This document shows, one piece after another, positions 17,823 to 26,893 of a stretch of DNA of 32,548 nt. The translations under genes were made by a program, and so were the position numbers. The notes below the pieces were generated by a model that saw nothing but the letters and a program-made list of their open reading frames with translations, ran no database searches and was not told the origin of the DNA. The DNA is from Bacteroidaceae bacterium (GTDB lineage Bacteria > Bacteroidota > Bacteroidia > Bacteroidales > Barnesiellaceae_A): NCBI GenBank assembly GCA_017532725.1, contig JAFXIZ010000051.1, positions 1 through 32,548 on the forward strand, read 5' to 3'. Position 1 is the first letter of the stretch; every line of letters starts with the position of its first letter.

Positions 17823-18707
17823 GTGAAGTCTATATTACATATATCTATGTGCGTCATCCTCATACTATCGGTATGGGGATGTCGTGGTAAACAGAAATCT
17901 ACCCAAGACGTGCTGGCAAGGGTAGGTACAGCCACTTTTACGCAACAACAATTAGATGACGTGATGCCGAGTGGATTGAGCGATTCGGCACAAATGGTGT
18001 TTGCCAATAGATATATAGATAATTGGATAGCAGAGGAGTTACTGTACGAAATGGCTTGCAAAAATCTTCCCGATGTAGAACGCCTTGAAAAGTTGGTACA
18101 GGAATATCGTCGAGATCTTTTCTGCCACGAATATCGCAAGCGTCTATCCGATGAGCGTGTTGCTGCAAGCATTCCCGAGGACACTTTGCAACAATTCTAT
18201 CAAGAACACAGTCAGGAGTTCAAGTTGCACAAGCCCATTGTTAAAGGGTTGTTGCTGAAAGTTCCTATCAATGCACCACAACTGCAATCGTTGCGCCAAT
18301 GGGTAAAATCGGCCGGCGTTAACGGCGTAGAGAAGATTGAAAAATACGCTGTAAAAAATGCTATTGGCTACGACTACTTCTTCGACCGTTGGGTATGGTT
18401 TGATGATATAAAAGACAATATTCCTTACGACTTTAAAGACGACAACCTGTTTTTGAGTCAAAATAAGACATTCGAGCATAAAGGCGAAGATATGATATAC
18501 TTGTTGTGCATCGACAGTTATTTGAAGGCCGGCGATATTATGCCATACGAATTTGCTCGCTCGCGTGTGTTGGAAATTTTACTCAACGAGAAGCGTATGG
18601 AATTTAACAAAGAACTGAAGCGTGAACTATACGATGAGGCTGTAGCCGATGGCATCGTTGAGTTATTTTATAATACAACTGTCGATACGACAGCAACAAA
18701 TCAATAG
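17823..18707 (+). CDS. SurA/PrsA-like lipoprotein with degenerate parvulin region
   Basis: This 294-residue protein begins at a GTG codon; the first in-frame ATG is at codon 9 and would cut the basic end of the signal peptide. A hydrophobic segment ends in 'SVWGC', so Cys20 may be lipidated, though the lipobox is weak. 'VLARVGTATFTQQQLDDVMPS' and the next helices resemble the SurA N-terminal chaperone fold, and 'PYEFARSRVLEILLNEKRMEF' resembles the helix after a parvulin domain. The middle aligns only loosely with a parvulin and lacks the GG and FGYHII motifs of its neighbours, so isomerase activity is unlikely. It lies 49 bases after the PPIase gene and 7 before surA. Confidence 0.75.
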   Translation: MKSILHISMCVILILSVWGCRGKQKSTQDVLARVGTATFTQQQLDDVMPSGLSDSAQMVFANRYIDNWIAEELLYEMACKNLPDVERLEKLVQEYRRDLFCHEYRKRLSDERVAASIPEDTLQQFYQEHSQEFKLHKPIVKGLLLKVPINAPQLQSLRQWVKSAGVNGVEKIEKYAVKNAIGYDYFFDRWVWFDDIKDNIPYDFKDDNLFLSQNKTFEHKGEDMIYLLCIDSYLKAGDIMPYEFARSRVLEILLNEKRMEFNKELKRELYDEAVADGIVELFYNTTVDTTATNQ

Positions 18708-18714
18708 AAAAGAT

Positions 18715-20079
18715 ATGAAGAAAACAGCATTGTTTTTAGGTGCATTTATGGCATTTTCGACACTTGCCAATGCACAAGTCGGACAAGACAATATAATAGA
18801 AGAAGTTGTATGGGTAGTGGGTGATGAGCCTATATATCGCTCGGAAGTAGAGCGTCAGATACAACAGATGCAATATGAAGGTCACAAAATCGATGGCGAC
18901 CCATATTGCGTCATCCCCGAAATGATTGCTGTTCAGAAACTCTATCTTCATCAAGCCAAGTTGGATACAATTGTTGTTCCTGAAAGTAGCGTAAATCAAG
19001 AGGTTGATATGCGACTAAACTACTTTATTGAACAAATAGGCTCAAAAGAGAAAGTAGAGGAGTACTTCCGTAAACCCTTTAAGGAGATACGCGAAGAACT
19101 TGCCAATAACGTACGCGACAACAACATTGTACAAGAGGTGCAACGCACATTGGTCAGCGATATTAAAGTATCACCTGCCGAGGTACGCAAATTTTATAAC
19201 ACACTGCCCAAGGATAGTCTTCCTACCATTCCTATGCAGGTCGAGGTACAAGTAATATCGCTCTACCCACAAGTACCCCAACAAGAGATAGACAACGTGA
19301 AGGCACAATTGCGTGAATTTTCGGAGCAAGTCAACTCGGGCGAGCGTGAGTTCTCTACTTTGGCCATTCTTCACTCCGAAGATCCCGGCTCGGCTTTGCG
19401 TGGTGGTGAATTGGGATTTGTGAGCAAAGGTACTTTGGCACCCGAATTTGCCGCGGTAGCATTCAACTTAAGCGATCCCAAAAAGGTATCTAAAATTGTC
19501 GAAACAGAGTTTGGTTATCACATCATACAACTTATTGAGAAGCGAGGCGACCAAATTAATTGCCGTCACATCCTACTCAAGCCCAAAGTATCACAAAAGG
19601 ATATTGTTAAAGCCATTAACCAACTTGACTCTATTCGTACCGATATTATGTCGGAAAAGTTAACCTTTGAGGCTGCTACTCCGTATGTTTCGCAAGATAA
19701 GGATACTCGCTACAACGAGGGTATAATGAGCAACCCCTCGACAGGCTCTACTCGATTTGAAATGGGCGAACTTCCTCAAGACATAGCCAAAGCAGTTGCA
19801 ACAATGGAAGTAGGGGATATATCCAAGCCCATAACTACAATCGATGTAAAGAACAACAAAGAGGTTGTGATGATTGTAAAATTGCGCTCTCGTCGTGAGG
19901 CTCACCGTGCCGACTTGGTAAACGATTATCAAGTTATAGCCAATATGCTTGAAGCCCAAAAACGCAGCGATATATTGCAAAAGTGGCTTGAGAACAAACG
20001 TAAAGAGACATACGTTCGCATCAAGGAGGGCTGGCGCAATTGCGAGTTTAAATACGACGGTTGGTTAGAAAAGAAATAA
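18715..20079 (+). CDS. surA: SurA-type periplasmic chaperone/peptidyl-prolyl isomerase
   Basis: This 454-residue exported protein guides outer-membrane proteins through the periplasm. I chose the ATG at 18715 because it begins a clean signal peptide, 'MKKTALFLGAFMAFSTLANA'; an upstream start at 18649 would overlap the previous gene and put 22 atypical residues in front. The N-terminal chaperone part has 'VVWVVGDEPIYRSEVERQIQ'. Parvulin domain 1 (about residues 174-275) contains 'HSEDPGSALRGGELGFV' and 'EFGYHIIQL'; domain 2 (about 281-385) starts 'NCRHILLKP' but is more diverged. A C-terminal helix completes the fold. It is the third consecutive SurA-like gene. Confidence 0.92.
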   Translation: MKKTALFLGAFMAFSTLANAQVGQDNIIEEVVWVVGDEPIYRSEVERQIQQMQYEGHKIDGDPYCVIPEMIAVQKLYLHQAKLDTIVVPESSVNQEVDMRLNYFIEQIGSKEKVEEYFRKPFKEIREELANNVRDNNIVQEVQRTLVSDIKVSPAEVRKFYNTLPKDSLPTIPMQVEVQVISLYPQVPQQEIDNVKAQLREFSEQVNSGEREFSTLAILHSEDPGSALRGGELGFVSKGTLAPEFAAVAFNLSDPKKVSKIVETEFGYHIIQLIEKRGDQINCRHILLKPKVSQKDIVKAINQLDSIRTDIMSEKLTFEAATPYVSQDKDTRYNEGIMSNPSTGSTRFEMGELPQDIAKAVATMEVGDISKPITTIDVKNNKEVVMIVKLRSRREAHRADLVNDYQVIANMLEAQKRSDILQKWLENKRKETYVRIKEGWRNCEFKYDGWLEKK

Positions 20080-20092
20080 ACTCACAGCGAGT

Positions 20093-21712
20093 ATGAGCAA
20101 ATCTCGTATATTCCCTCTATTATTGGTCGCGCTGCTGGCTTCGACTGTTATGGGTGTACCTCAATTGCAGAAAGAAACCCCTGCTACAACCAATAATAAA
20201 AATAATGAATCGGAAGAAAAAGTGTACTTGCTCTACGCCGATTCTCTCACTTTCGACGCCAAAATGAGTGCCGATTATAAAGTGTTGCACGGTAATGTAC
20301 AGTTTCGCAAGGATAGTATGTATATGTACTGCGACAGTGCATACTTTTATGAGCAAAACAACTCACTCGACGCCTTTGGCAATGTGCGAATGGAGCAGGG
20401 CGATACACTGTTTATTTATGGCGACGTTCTATATTACGATGGCAAGGAGCAGTTGGCCGAATTGCGCAACAATGTGCGTATGATCAATCGCAACGTTACT
20501 CTCTATACCGACAGCCTGAACTACGATATGGCCGAAAATCTTGGATACTACTTTGTCGGTGGCTCTATTGTAGATGATAAGAATGAACTTGTATCGATAT
20601 ATGGTGAGTATTCGCCTGCCACAAAGGATGCTCGCTTCAACTACGAGGTAGTTCTTACCAATCCCGAGTATGTAATCTATTCCGACACTCTTACCTACAA
20701 CACCGATAGTAAGATGAGTTATCTGTATGGGCCATCGACCATCGTATCGGATGATAATACCATTCTCACCACCAACGGTTGGTACGATACAGCCAACGAC
20801 CACGCAATGCTGCTCGACCGTTCACGCCTTATCAGCGACCACCGTATGCTATCGGGCGACACACTCTATTACGATCGCAATGAACGATTTGGCGAGGCTT
20901 TCGGCAATATGTTTATGATGGACTCCACCCAATCGGTTATTATGGAAGGTCAGTATGGTTTCTACAATGAGAATACCAAGTACACATTTGCCACCGACAG
21001 TGCCAGAGTAATGGAGTTCTCACGCAAGGACACCTTATATATGCATGCCGATACGCTTATGTCGTTCTATGATGTCGATTCGACACGCGTATTGCGAGCC
21101 TTCTATGGCGTCCGATTCTATCGCATTGATGCACAAGGAGTGTGCGACTCGTTGCAATATTTGGCAAGAGATAGTTCGCTTACAATGTTTGACGAGCCTA
21201 TTATATGGAGTGGCGATCAACAAATATTCGGTGACACAATCAGAATGTTCTTCAACGACTCTACCATCGATTGGGCGCACGTTATCAACTCGGCTTTTGC
21301 CACACAACGCAAAGGCGAGCAATATTACGACCAAATGGAAGGTAATACGATAAAAGCCTTCTTCGAGGATAACGAAATGCGACGTATCGAAACATCGGGT
21401 AACGTAATGGCCATCTTCTATCCTCAAGAGAGTGACTCTACCGTTACCGATATGCTCAATACCAACGGAAGTTTCCTCAATATTTACCTGAAGGACAACA
21501 AGATGGAAAAGATGGTAATGTGGCCTAACGTTAAGGGTAAGATGTACCCTCTCGGGCAACTTACCAAAGAGAATATGTTCCTACAGCGATATATATGGTA
21601 TGGCGACCGTCGCCCCATCGATAAGGATGATATATATCGCCGTATAGCAGCCCCTGTCGTAAGCGAAGACGACAAGCAACGTCGCACGAGTGGACACAAA
21701 TTTAACCTATAG
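20093..21712 (+). CDS. OstA/LptA-like outer-membrane biogenesis protein
   Basis: This 539-residue exported protein has a signal peptide (about residues 1-22). It is made of repeated beta-strand units of the LptA/OstA type: 'YLLYADSLTFDAKM', 'VLHGNVQFRKDSMYMYCDSA', 'DAFGNVRMEQGDTLFIYGDV' and further copies with 'NVTLYTDSLNYD' and 'YSDTLTYNTDSKMSYLYGP'. This is the jellyroll that carries lipopolysaccharide across the periplasm in LptA, LptC and the LptD N-domain. No LptD barrel is present, so it is a soluble bridge-type or accessory protein. Position directly after surA (13-base gap) supports a role in outer-membrane assembly. mutL follows 12 bases later. Confidence 0.87.
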   Translation: MSKSRIFPLLLVALLASTVMGVPQLQKETPATTNNKNNESEEKVYLLYADSLTFDAKMSADYKVLHGNVQFRKDSMYMYCDSAYFYEQNNSLDAFGNVRMEQGDTLFIYGDVLYYDGKEQLAELRNNVRMINRNVTLYTDSLNYDMAENLGYYFVGGSIVDDKNELVSIYGEYSPATKDARFNYEVVLTNPEYVIYSDTLTYNTDSKMSYLYGPSTIVSDDNTILTTNGWYDTANDHAMLLDRSRLISDHRMLSGDTLYYDRNERFGEAFGNMFMMDSTQSVIMEGQYGFYNENTKYTFATDSARVMEFSRKDTLYMHADTLMSFYDVDSTRVLRAFYGVRFYRIDAQGVCDSLQYLARDSSLTMFDEPIIWSGDQQIFGDTIRMFFNDSTIDWAHVINSAFATQRKGEQYYDQMEGNTIKAFFEDNEMRRIETSGNVMAIFYPQESDSTVTDMLNTNGSFLNIYLKDNKMEKMVMWPNVKGKMYPLGQLTKENMFLQRYIWYGDRRPIDKDDIYRRIAAPVVSEDDKQRRTSGHKFNL

Positions 21713-21724
21713 ACACCAATCCTT

Positions 21725-23608
21725 ATGAGTGATATAATACATCTTTTGCCCGATTCTGTTGCCAACCAAATTGCTGCCGGTGAGGTAATTCAACGTCCCG
21801 CTTCGGTTATTAAAGAGTTGGTAGAGAATGCTGTCGATGCCGGCGCCACATCCGTACAAATCATATTGAAGGATGCAGGTCGTACACTCATACAGGTTAT
21901 CGACAATGGTTGTGGAATGTCGCCCACCGATGCTCGCTTGGCATTCGAGCGACACTCAACATCCAAGATACGACAAGCCGACGATCTCTTCTCGTTGCGC
22001 ACAATGGGATTTCGTGGCGAGGCGCTTGCTTCGATAGCAGCCATTGCACAAGTTGAGTTGCGTACACGCCGTGCCGAGGATGAAGTGGGAACTTGTCTGC
22101 GCATCGCAGCATCGCAATGCGAGTCACAAGAAGCCGTTTCGGCACCAGTTGGCAGTAACTTCAGTATCAAGAATATATTTTTCAACGTACCTGCTCGACG
22201 CAAATTCCTCAAGAGTAACCAAGTGGAGTTGAGCAATATTATCAACGAGTTTGAGCGTATGGCTCTTATTAATACCGAGGTTGAGTTTACGCTTACACAC
22301 AACGATACCGAGTTGCATCGATTGCCTGCCGGCTCACTACGCCAGCGCATTGTGGCTCTCTTTGGCAAGAGTCTTAACCAACAGTTGTTACCCGTCGAGG
22401 CTCAAACATCAATTGTTTCACTCACCGGTTTTGTTGGCAAGCCCGAGGCTGCTCGTAAGCGAGGCGCATTGCAATACTTCTTTGTCAACGGTCGCTATAT
22501 GCGTCATCCGGGATTTCACAAGGCTGTAATGAAGGCATACGAGGAGTTGATACCACAAAATGAAATGCCCAATTACTTTATCAACTTCAGCGTTGCGCCC
22601 GATACCATCGATGTCAATATACATCCCACCAAGACCGAGATAAAGTTTGAGAACGAACAGGCTATGTGGCCCATTGTAATGGCTGCAGTAAAAGAGGCTT
22701 TGGGCAAGTTTTGTGCAGCACCCTCAATCGACTTCGATATGGAGGATGCTCCCGACATTCCGGCATTTATACAAAGTACCCCAAACACAATGCCATCAAA
22801 AGGCTACAACCCCTCATACAATCCCTTCAACCAATCTTCGCGAGGCTCGGCCAAACGACCCGATTACGATTGGCAAAAGTTGTACGAAGGTTTTACATCG
22901 GGCTGCAACGATACACCTACACCCAATAATACCGATGACATCGCTTCATTTATACCCTCTCCGTGCAACAATACAGCAACATCGGCAGGAGTAGGAGAGG
23001 AGTATGTTCAGTCGAGCCTCAATATCGACAATAGTACCACATTGTCGCCCTCACTGTATATGCAATTTAAGGGGCGATATATCGTCACACCGTCGAAAAA
23101 CGGTCTGTTACTTGTCGATCAACACCGTGCGCACACACGCATACTATTTGAGCAATATATGGAGCGTCGTGCCGATGTGCAGTCGTTACCCTCACAACGG
23201 ATGCTCTTCCCCGAACTGATACAGTTGTCACCGTCGCGTGTGGCACTCTTTAGCGAGGTAGAGCCGGCATTGCAACAACTTGGCTTCGACCTATCCGATA
23301 TGGGTGGTGGCAGTTACTCGGTATGTGGTATGCCGGCTGGTATCGAAGGGCTCGATGTCACCAACTTGATAGAACAAATGTTTATGGCAGCCGAAAATAC
23401 CGATGGTAACCTCGCAGGCGACCTCTTTGAGCGTATAGCACTTTCGTTGGCACAATCGGCAGCAATTCCCATAGGTCAAGTACTTACCTCCACCGAAATG
23501 GAGCAACTTATAGGTGACCTCTTTGCCCTTGCCACACCCAACTATACCCCCGACGGCAAACCCGTATTTACACTCTTTACTACCGATGAAATAACAAAGA
23601 GAATGTGA
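21725..23608 (+). CDS. mutL: DNA mismatch repair protein MutL
   Basis: This 627-residue protein couples mismatch recognition by MutS to strand removal. The N-terminal GHKL ATPase is intact: 'KELVENAVDAGA' (catalytic Glu31), 'DNGCGM', and 'TMGFRGEALASI'; 'FFNVPARRKFLK' follows. A low-complexity linker spans about residues 350-440. The C-terminal dimerisation domain begins near 440. There the endonuclease motif reads 'VDQHRAHTRILFE', with Thr where the DQHAxxE motif has Glu, and the usual CPHGRP near the end is replaced by 'NYTPDGKPVF'. Nicking activity is thus doubtful. It is the last gene of the envelope run, possibly only by read-through, and ends at a strong terminator. Confidence 0.96.
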   Translation: MSDIIHLLPDSVANQIAAGEVIQRPASVIKELVENAVDAGATSVQIILKDAGRTLIQVIDNGCGMSPTDARLAFERHSTSKIRQADDLFSLRTMGFRGEALASIAAIAQVELRTRRAEDEVGTCLRIAASQCESQEAVSAPVGSNFSIKNIFFNVPARRKFLKSNQVELSNIINEFERMALINTEVEFTLTHNDTELHRLPAGSLRQRIVALFGKSLNQQLLPVEAQTSIVSLTGFVGKPEAARKRGALQYFFVNGRYMRHPGFHKAVMKAYEELIPQNEMPNYFINFSVAPDTIDVNIHPTKTEIKFENEQAMWPIVMAAVKEALGKFCAAPSIDFDMEDAPDIPAFIQSTPNTMPSKGYNPSYNPFNQSSRGSAKRPDYDWQKLYEGFTSGCNDTPTPNNTDDIASFIPSPCNNTATSAGVGEEYVQSSLNIDNSTTLSPSLYMQFKGRYIVTPSKNGLLLVDQHRAHTRILFEQYMERRADVQSLPSQRMLFPELIQLSPSRVALFSEVEPALQQLGFDLSDMGGGSYSVCGMPAGIEGLDVTNLIEQMFMAAENTDGNLAGDLFERIALSLAQSAAIPIGQVLTSTEMEQLIGDLFALATPNYTPDGKPVFTLFTTDEITKRM

Positions 23609-23712
23609 CGTTTCTCTTAAAGAAAGTGAAGTAGGGTGAATATAGTGAGTTGATAGTGAGTCTTATACTCCCTGTATTCCATAGGTGCAATTCAACTTAT
23701 AATGATATTAAT

Positions 23713-23750
23713 AAAAACGTAGAGATGCGACCACACATCTCTACGTTTTT
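23713..23750. terminator. Bidirectional terminator between mutL and the GH53 gene
   Basis: AAAAACGTAGAGATG (23713-23727) pairs perfectly with 23736-23750 over an 8-base loop. The stem is flanked by an A tract on the left and a T tract on the right, so it works for both the mutL transcript and the convergent galactanase transcript. The remaining bases 23609-23712 show no gene. Confidence 0.85.
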
Positions 23751-23796
23751 TATGAAATTGCCACAACCATTGTAGTTATATGACATCCAAACAAAA

Positions 23797-25002
23797 TCAC
23801 TCTTTCGCAAACTCGGGTAGGCAATGGAATGCCGGTAGGACTTTGCCTGTCTCTTTATCGAAAAGTCCACGATTGAGGTCTATGCGATATACGCTGCGCC
23901 AATCGATATAGGTCTCTTCGGGGAACCAATAAAATAGACCGGTAACGTGGTCGTAACGATTGAGCGTTGTAACAAGATCGGCGAGGAATTTTTTCTGTCC
24001 TTCGGGTGTAGATTCGTAGTTGCCATAGTTGGCTGTAGCACTGTCATCACTCCACTCGTTGTAGCCGAAACCTGTCTCTACAATCATTATCTCTTTATTG
24101 GCGTGATTGCTTGAGAGGGTACTGATTGTACTACTCAATTGCGATAATGAGCCGTGCCAATAGGGATAATAACTGAGCCCTATAACATCGTAGTCGATAT
24201 CATCGATGCGCGAATAGAAACGCTTGGCTGTGGCTGCATCGCCACCACGATCGATGTGAACAATAATCTTTGCATCGGGGCAAACCTCGCGACAAGCCTC
24301 TGCTGCTCTGGTGAGGAACAATCGGAAGTTGCTCCATTGTGACTCGGTGTCGTACTTGTCACCACTATCGCCCCACACGCTTACACGACCATCGTTCCAC
24401 AACATTCCGGCTGTAATTTCATTACCTATCTGTATGTGGGTAGGGGTAATATTCTCGTTTCGGAGTGTAGTCAAAGTTGACAGGGTATAGGTATAAACCT
24501 TGTCGGCCAAATCGGCAGTAGAGAGCGACTCCCATTCAGCCGGTTTGTATTGCTTGCCGGGATCGGCCCAAGTATCGGAGTAGTGAAAATCGAGGCATAT
24601 CGACATACCTGCGTCGCGCATTGCTCTCGCACTTGCTATTACATAGTCGAGGTCTTGACAAGCAGTAGAGGCAAGGTCGGGGTTGACAAACAATCGCAAG
24701 CGAGCAATGTTGTAACCGTTATCGGCAAAGTATTGTGGTAGGTTTCTGATAGACTTACTATTTTCATCTTTCCATACGGCATTGTCGCCGGTATAGGCAA
24801 GCCACTGCGAGAGGTCGGCACCTACAAACTTGCCCGACGGAATAAAAGGCTCATCGGGGGTATCATCATTACTTGAATTACCCGAATTGTCAACTACAGG
24901 ATCGTTCTTACCATTATTATTGTCATCATCTATGGGATCTTCTGGCCCACAAGAAATAAGGCAAGCAGCGATAGCGATGAATAAGTATCTGCTCAATTTC
25001 AT
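23797..25002 (-). CDS. Lipoprotein arabinogalactan endo-beta-1,4-galactanase (GH53)
   Basis: This 401-residue glycosidase should cut beta-1,4-galactan side chains of pectin. The signal peptide ends in the lipobox 'LISC', so Cys18 is lipidated, and the acidic run after it ('GPEDPIDDD') resembles the surface-export signal of Bacteroidota lipoproteins. An Asn/Asp/Ser-rich linker reaches about residue 55. The GH53 barrel then begins with 'FVGADLSQWLAY' and 'YNIARLRLFVNP'. The acid/base is Glu195 in 'QIGNEITAG' and the nucleophile Glu309 in 'IMIVETGFGYNEW', both in place. It is the last gene of a unit with lgt and an NlpC/P60 gene; no SusC/SusD pair or other glycan gene is adjacent. Confidence 0.92.
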   Translation of the reverse strand: MKLSRYLFIAIAACLISCGPEDPIDDDNNNGKNDPVVDNSGNSSNDDTPDEPFIPSGKFVGADLSQWLAYTGDNAVWKDENSKSIRNLPQYFADNGYNIARLRLFVNPDLASTACQDLDYVIASARAMRDAGMSICLDFHYSDTWADPGKQYKPAEWESLSTADLADKVYTYTLSTLTTLRNENITPTHIQIGNEITAGMLWNDGRVSVWGDSGDKYDTESQWSNFRLFLTRAAEACREVCPDAKIIVHIDRGGDAATAKRFYSRIDDIDYDVIGLSYYPYWHGSLSQLSSTISTLSSNHANKEIMIVETGFGYNEWSDDSATANYGNYESTPEGQKKFLADLVTTLNRYDHVTGLFYWFPEETYIDWRSVYRIDLNRGLFDKETGKVLPAFHCLPEFAKE

Positions 25003-25020
25003 AATATTATGTTTTATCGT

Positions 25021-25953
25021 TTAATGTTTGAAATACCACGGATGACGGCACACCGATGTAATACCCTCACTGTCAACAGCCGACAGAATGCGTCGTGCCG
25101 CCAAGATGGGTTGATTATTGTATCGTGAATCACCTACAATCAGGCTGTTCAACTTAACGTAGCCCGAACTGTGAATATACATACCTTTACTCAAGTATAT
25201 AGCTACGTGATTGATGTGCCCTTCATTATTGCCAAAGAAGAGTAAATCGCCTCGTTGCAAGTTGTCGATACAAGAGAAGTCTATCGCCTCGCCTGTAGTG
25301 GCTTGTTGCGACGCATCGCGTTGCAGTATAATACCTTGCGAGAAATATAACAACTTGGTAAAGCCCGAACAATCGGCACCCTTTACCGACATTCCACCCC
25401 ATAGATAGGTGGTACCCAACATCATTCGCGCCTCTCGTTCAAGGCGATTCATATCGGGTTGTTGTCGCGCCCAATCACTCAACATTTTCACTTCACCGGT
25501 GCGCACAAAACCGTGTCGGCCATCGGGAGTAGATACCTTAATAAATCCGTTGGCACTTGCGCCTGTTCGCTCAACAATACACCCCAACACTATATCACTC
25601 ATAGGCATTGCATTCTCTTGTGGTGTCTGATATATGTACCCCGATATATTTGTGTAGATATAACGTTCGCTGTTTTGCCACTGCTGCATAGCATCTTCAC
25701 TACGCAATGATATCGATTGAGGATGTACCCACGCCTCATATCCTTCGGGCGTTACAATCTTGTACCACTCATCCTGCGTCGCAATTACCTTAACGGGTGT
25801 TCCCATTACAGCCTGCGTTACCATTTCCGAGGCGTGTCGAGCCTCGGCGCGCAAGTGTACACAACACAGCGATATAATACCCCAATCGAGAGATTGACCC
25901 AAGCAACACAGTGATGCAGACAACAACGTCATAGCAGATATGAGTTTTTTCAT
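25021..25953 (-). CDS. NlpC/P60 peptidoglycan endopeptidase with SH3-like domains
   Basis: This 310-residue exported C40-family cysteine peptidase likely cleaves the D-Glu/diamino-acid bond of cell-wall peptides. A signal peptide covers about residues 1-20. Two bacterial SH3-like segments follow (about 28-85 and 98-160), with 'GTPVKVIATQDEWYKIVTPEG' in the first. The NlpC/P60 domain is at about 172-295; the catalytic triad Cys195 ('GADCSGF'), His249 ('HINHVAIYL') and His261 ('YIHSSGYV') is intact. The architecture matches the two-SH3 plus NlpC dipeptidyl-peptidase type common in gut Bacteroidales. It lies 12 bases after lgt and 18 bases before the GH53 gene, all on one strand. Confidence 0.92.
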   Translation of the reverse strand: MKKLISAMTLLSASLCCLGQSLDWGIISLCCVHLRAEARHASEMVTQAVMGTPVKVIATQDEWYKIVTPEGYEAWVHPQSISLRSEDAMQQWQNSERYIYTNISGYIYQTPQENAMPMSDIVLGCIVERTGASANGFIKVSTPDGRHGFVRTGEVKMLSDWARQQPDMNRLEREARMMLGTTYLWGGMSVKGADCSGFTKLLYFSQGIILQRDASQQATTGEAIDFSCIDNLQRGDLLFFGNNEGHINHVAIYLSKGMYIHSSGYVKLNSLIVGDSRYNNQPILAARRILSAVDSEGITSVCRHPWYFKH

Positions 25954-25965
25954 AAATAAAACATT

Positions 25966-26811
25966 TTAGCGATGGCTTTTCTTTGTAGTACCAAGAGTAA
26001 TGCTACAGACTGAACGATAGCACATACAAAACAGTCCCAAAGCAACAAACGGAATACTCAAGTAGTGACCCGTATTGAGAGTAAAATCTTCAAAAATACC
26101 ATTGTTGACCTTCGAAAATTCTATAAAGAAACGCGCTGTAAATATCGCTGTGAGGCAGTAACCGAAATAAAAACCTCGATGCAACTTTTTGTCGCAACAC
26201 TTATACAATAGGATACCAATGACAAATATTACAATGTAAGCAATAGCCTCATACAGTTGCGACGGATGTCGAGCCACATTATCGACTTGTGTAAATATAA
26301 TTCCCCAATCGCTACCCGTGGGATTGCCTATAATCTCGGAGTTCCAGAAGTTGCCCATACGAATACAACAAGCCGTAATGGGTGTGGCAATGGCTATATT
26401 ATCAAGTACTTGCCATAGGTTTATGCCCGTCTTGCGTGCATATAACCACAAGGCAATCATCAGTCCCAACGTGCCACCATGGCTGGCAAGCCCCGAGTAG
26501 CCCACAAAATGGTAATGTCCTGCCTGATCGCGAGCGATAGGGAGTATTATCTCCAATGGGCGAGTAAAGAAAAACTCGGGATCATAAAAGAGGAAATGTC
26601 CCAATCGTGCACCTACAAAAATACCTATAAAGGCATATACAACGAGTGAATCAAAATACTTGCTGCTTAAACGTTGTGCGTTATACAGTTTCTTAAGTAT
26701 ATAATAGGCTGCTGCCAACCCAATAATCCACCAAAGTGAATAATAACGTATGGCAAAAGAGCCTACCGAAAAGAGTACGGGGGAGGGATCCCATTCTATT
26801 GCACAGAGCAT
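25966..26811 (-). CDS. lgt: Prolipoprotein diacylglyceryl transferase
   Basis: This 281-residue inner-membrane enzyme attaches diacylglycerol from phosphatidylglycerol to the lipobox cysteine of prolipoproteins. About seven hydrophobic spans are visible. Family motifs are in order: 'IRYYSLWWIIGL' near the start, 'GARLGHFLFY', 'YSGLASHGGTLG', the signature 'RMGNFWNSEIIGNPT' and 'ARHPSQLYEA'. Length is normal. The protein modifies lipoproteins such as the GH53 enzyme two genes downstream, although it would serve all cellular lipoproteins. It is the first gene of the three-gene unit and diverges from glnN. Confidence 0.96.
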   Translation of the reverse strand: MLCAIEWDPSPVLFSVGSFAIRYYSLWWIIGLAAAYYILKKLYNAQRLSSKYFDSLVVYAFIGIFVGARLGHFLFYDPEFFFTRPLEIILPIARDQAGHYHFVGYSGLASHGGTLGLMIALWLYARKTGINLWQVLDNIAIATPITACCIRMGNFWNSEIIGNPTGSDWGIIFTQVDNVARHPSQLYEAIAYIVIFVIGILLYKCCDKKLHRGFYFGYCLTAIFTARFFIEFSKVNNGIFEDFTLNTGHYLSIPFVALGLFCMCYRSVCSITLGTTKKSHR

Positions 26812-26845
26812 ATTATTGTTAGTTTTAGACCGTTTTATAATGATG

Positions 26846-26853
26846 CAAATTTA
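26846..26853 (-). promoter_or_regulatory. Candidate -7 promoter element for lgt
   Basis: The minus strand reads TAAATTTG, an exact TAnnTTTG match, 34 bases before the lgt ATG at 26811. No TTTG is found at the expected -33 distance. Confidence 0.6.
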
Positions 26854-26893
26854 AAAATAAAATGTTGAATAATAAAATTGTTTTACAAACCCT

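Noticed and set aside
18649-18714. Upstream start for surA inside the preceding gene
   Set aside because: It hides the signal peptide behind 22 residues; the ATG at 18715 gives a clean exported start.
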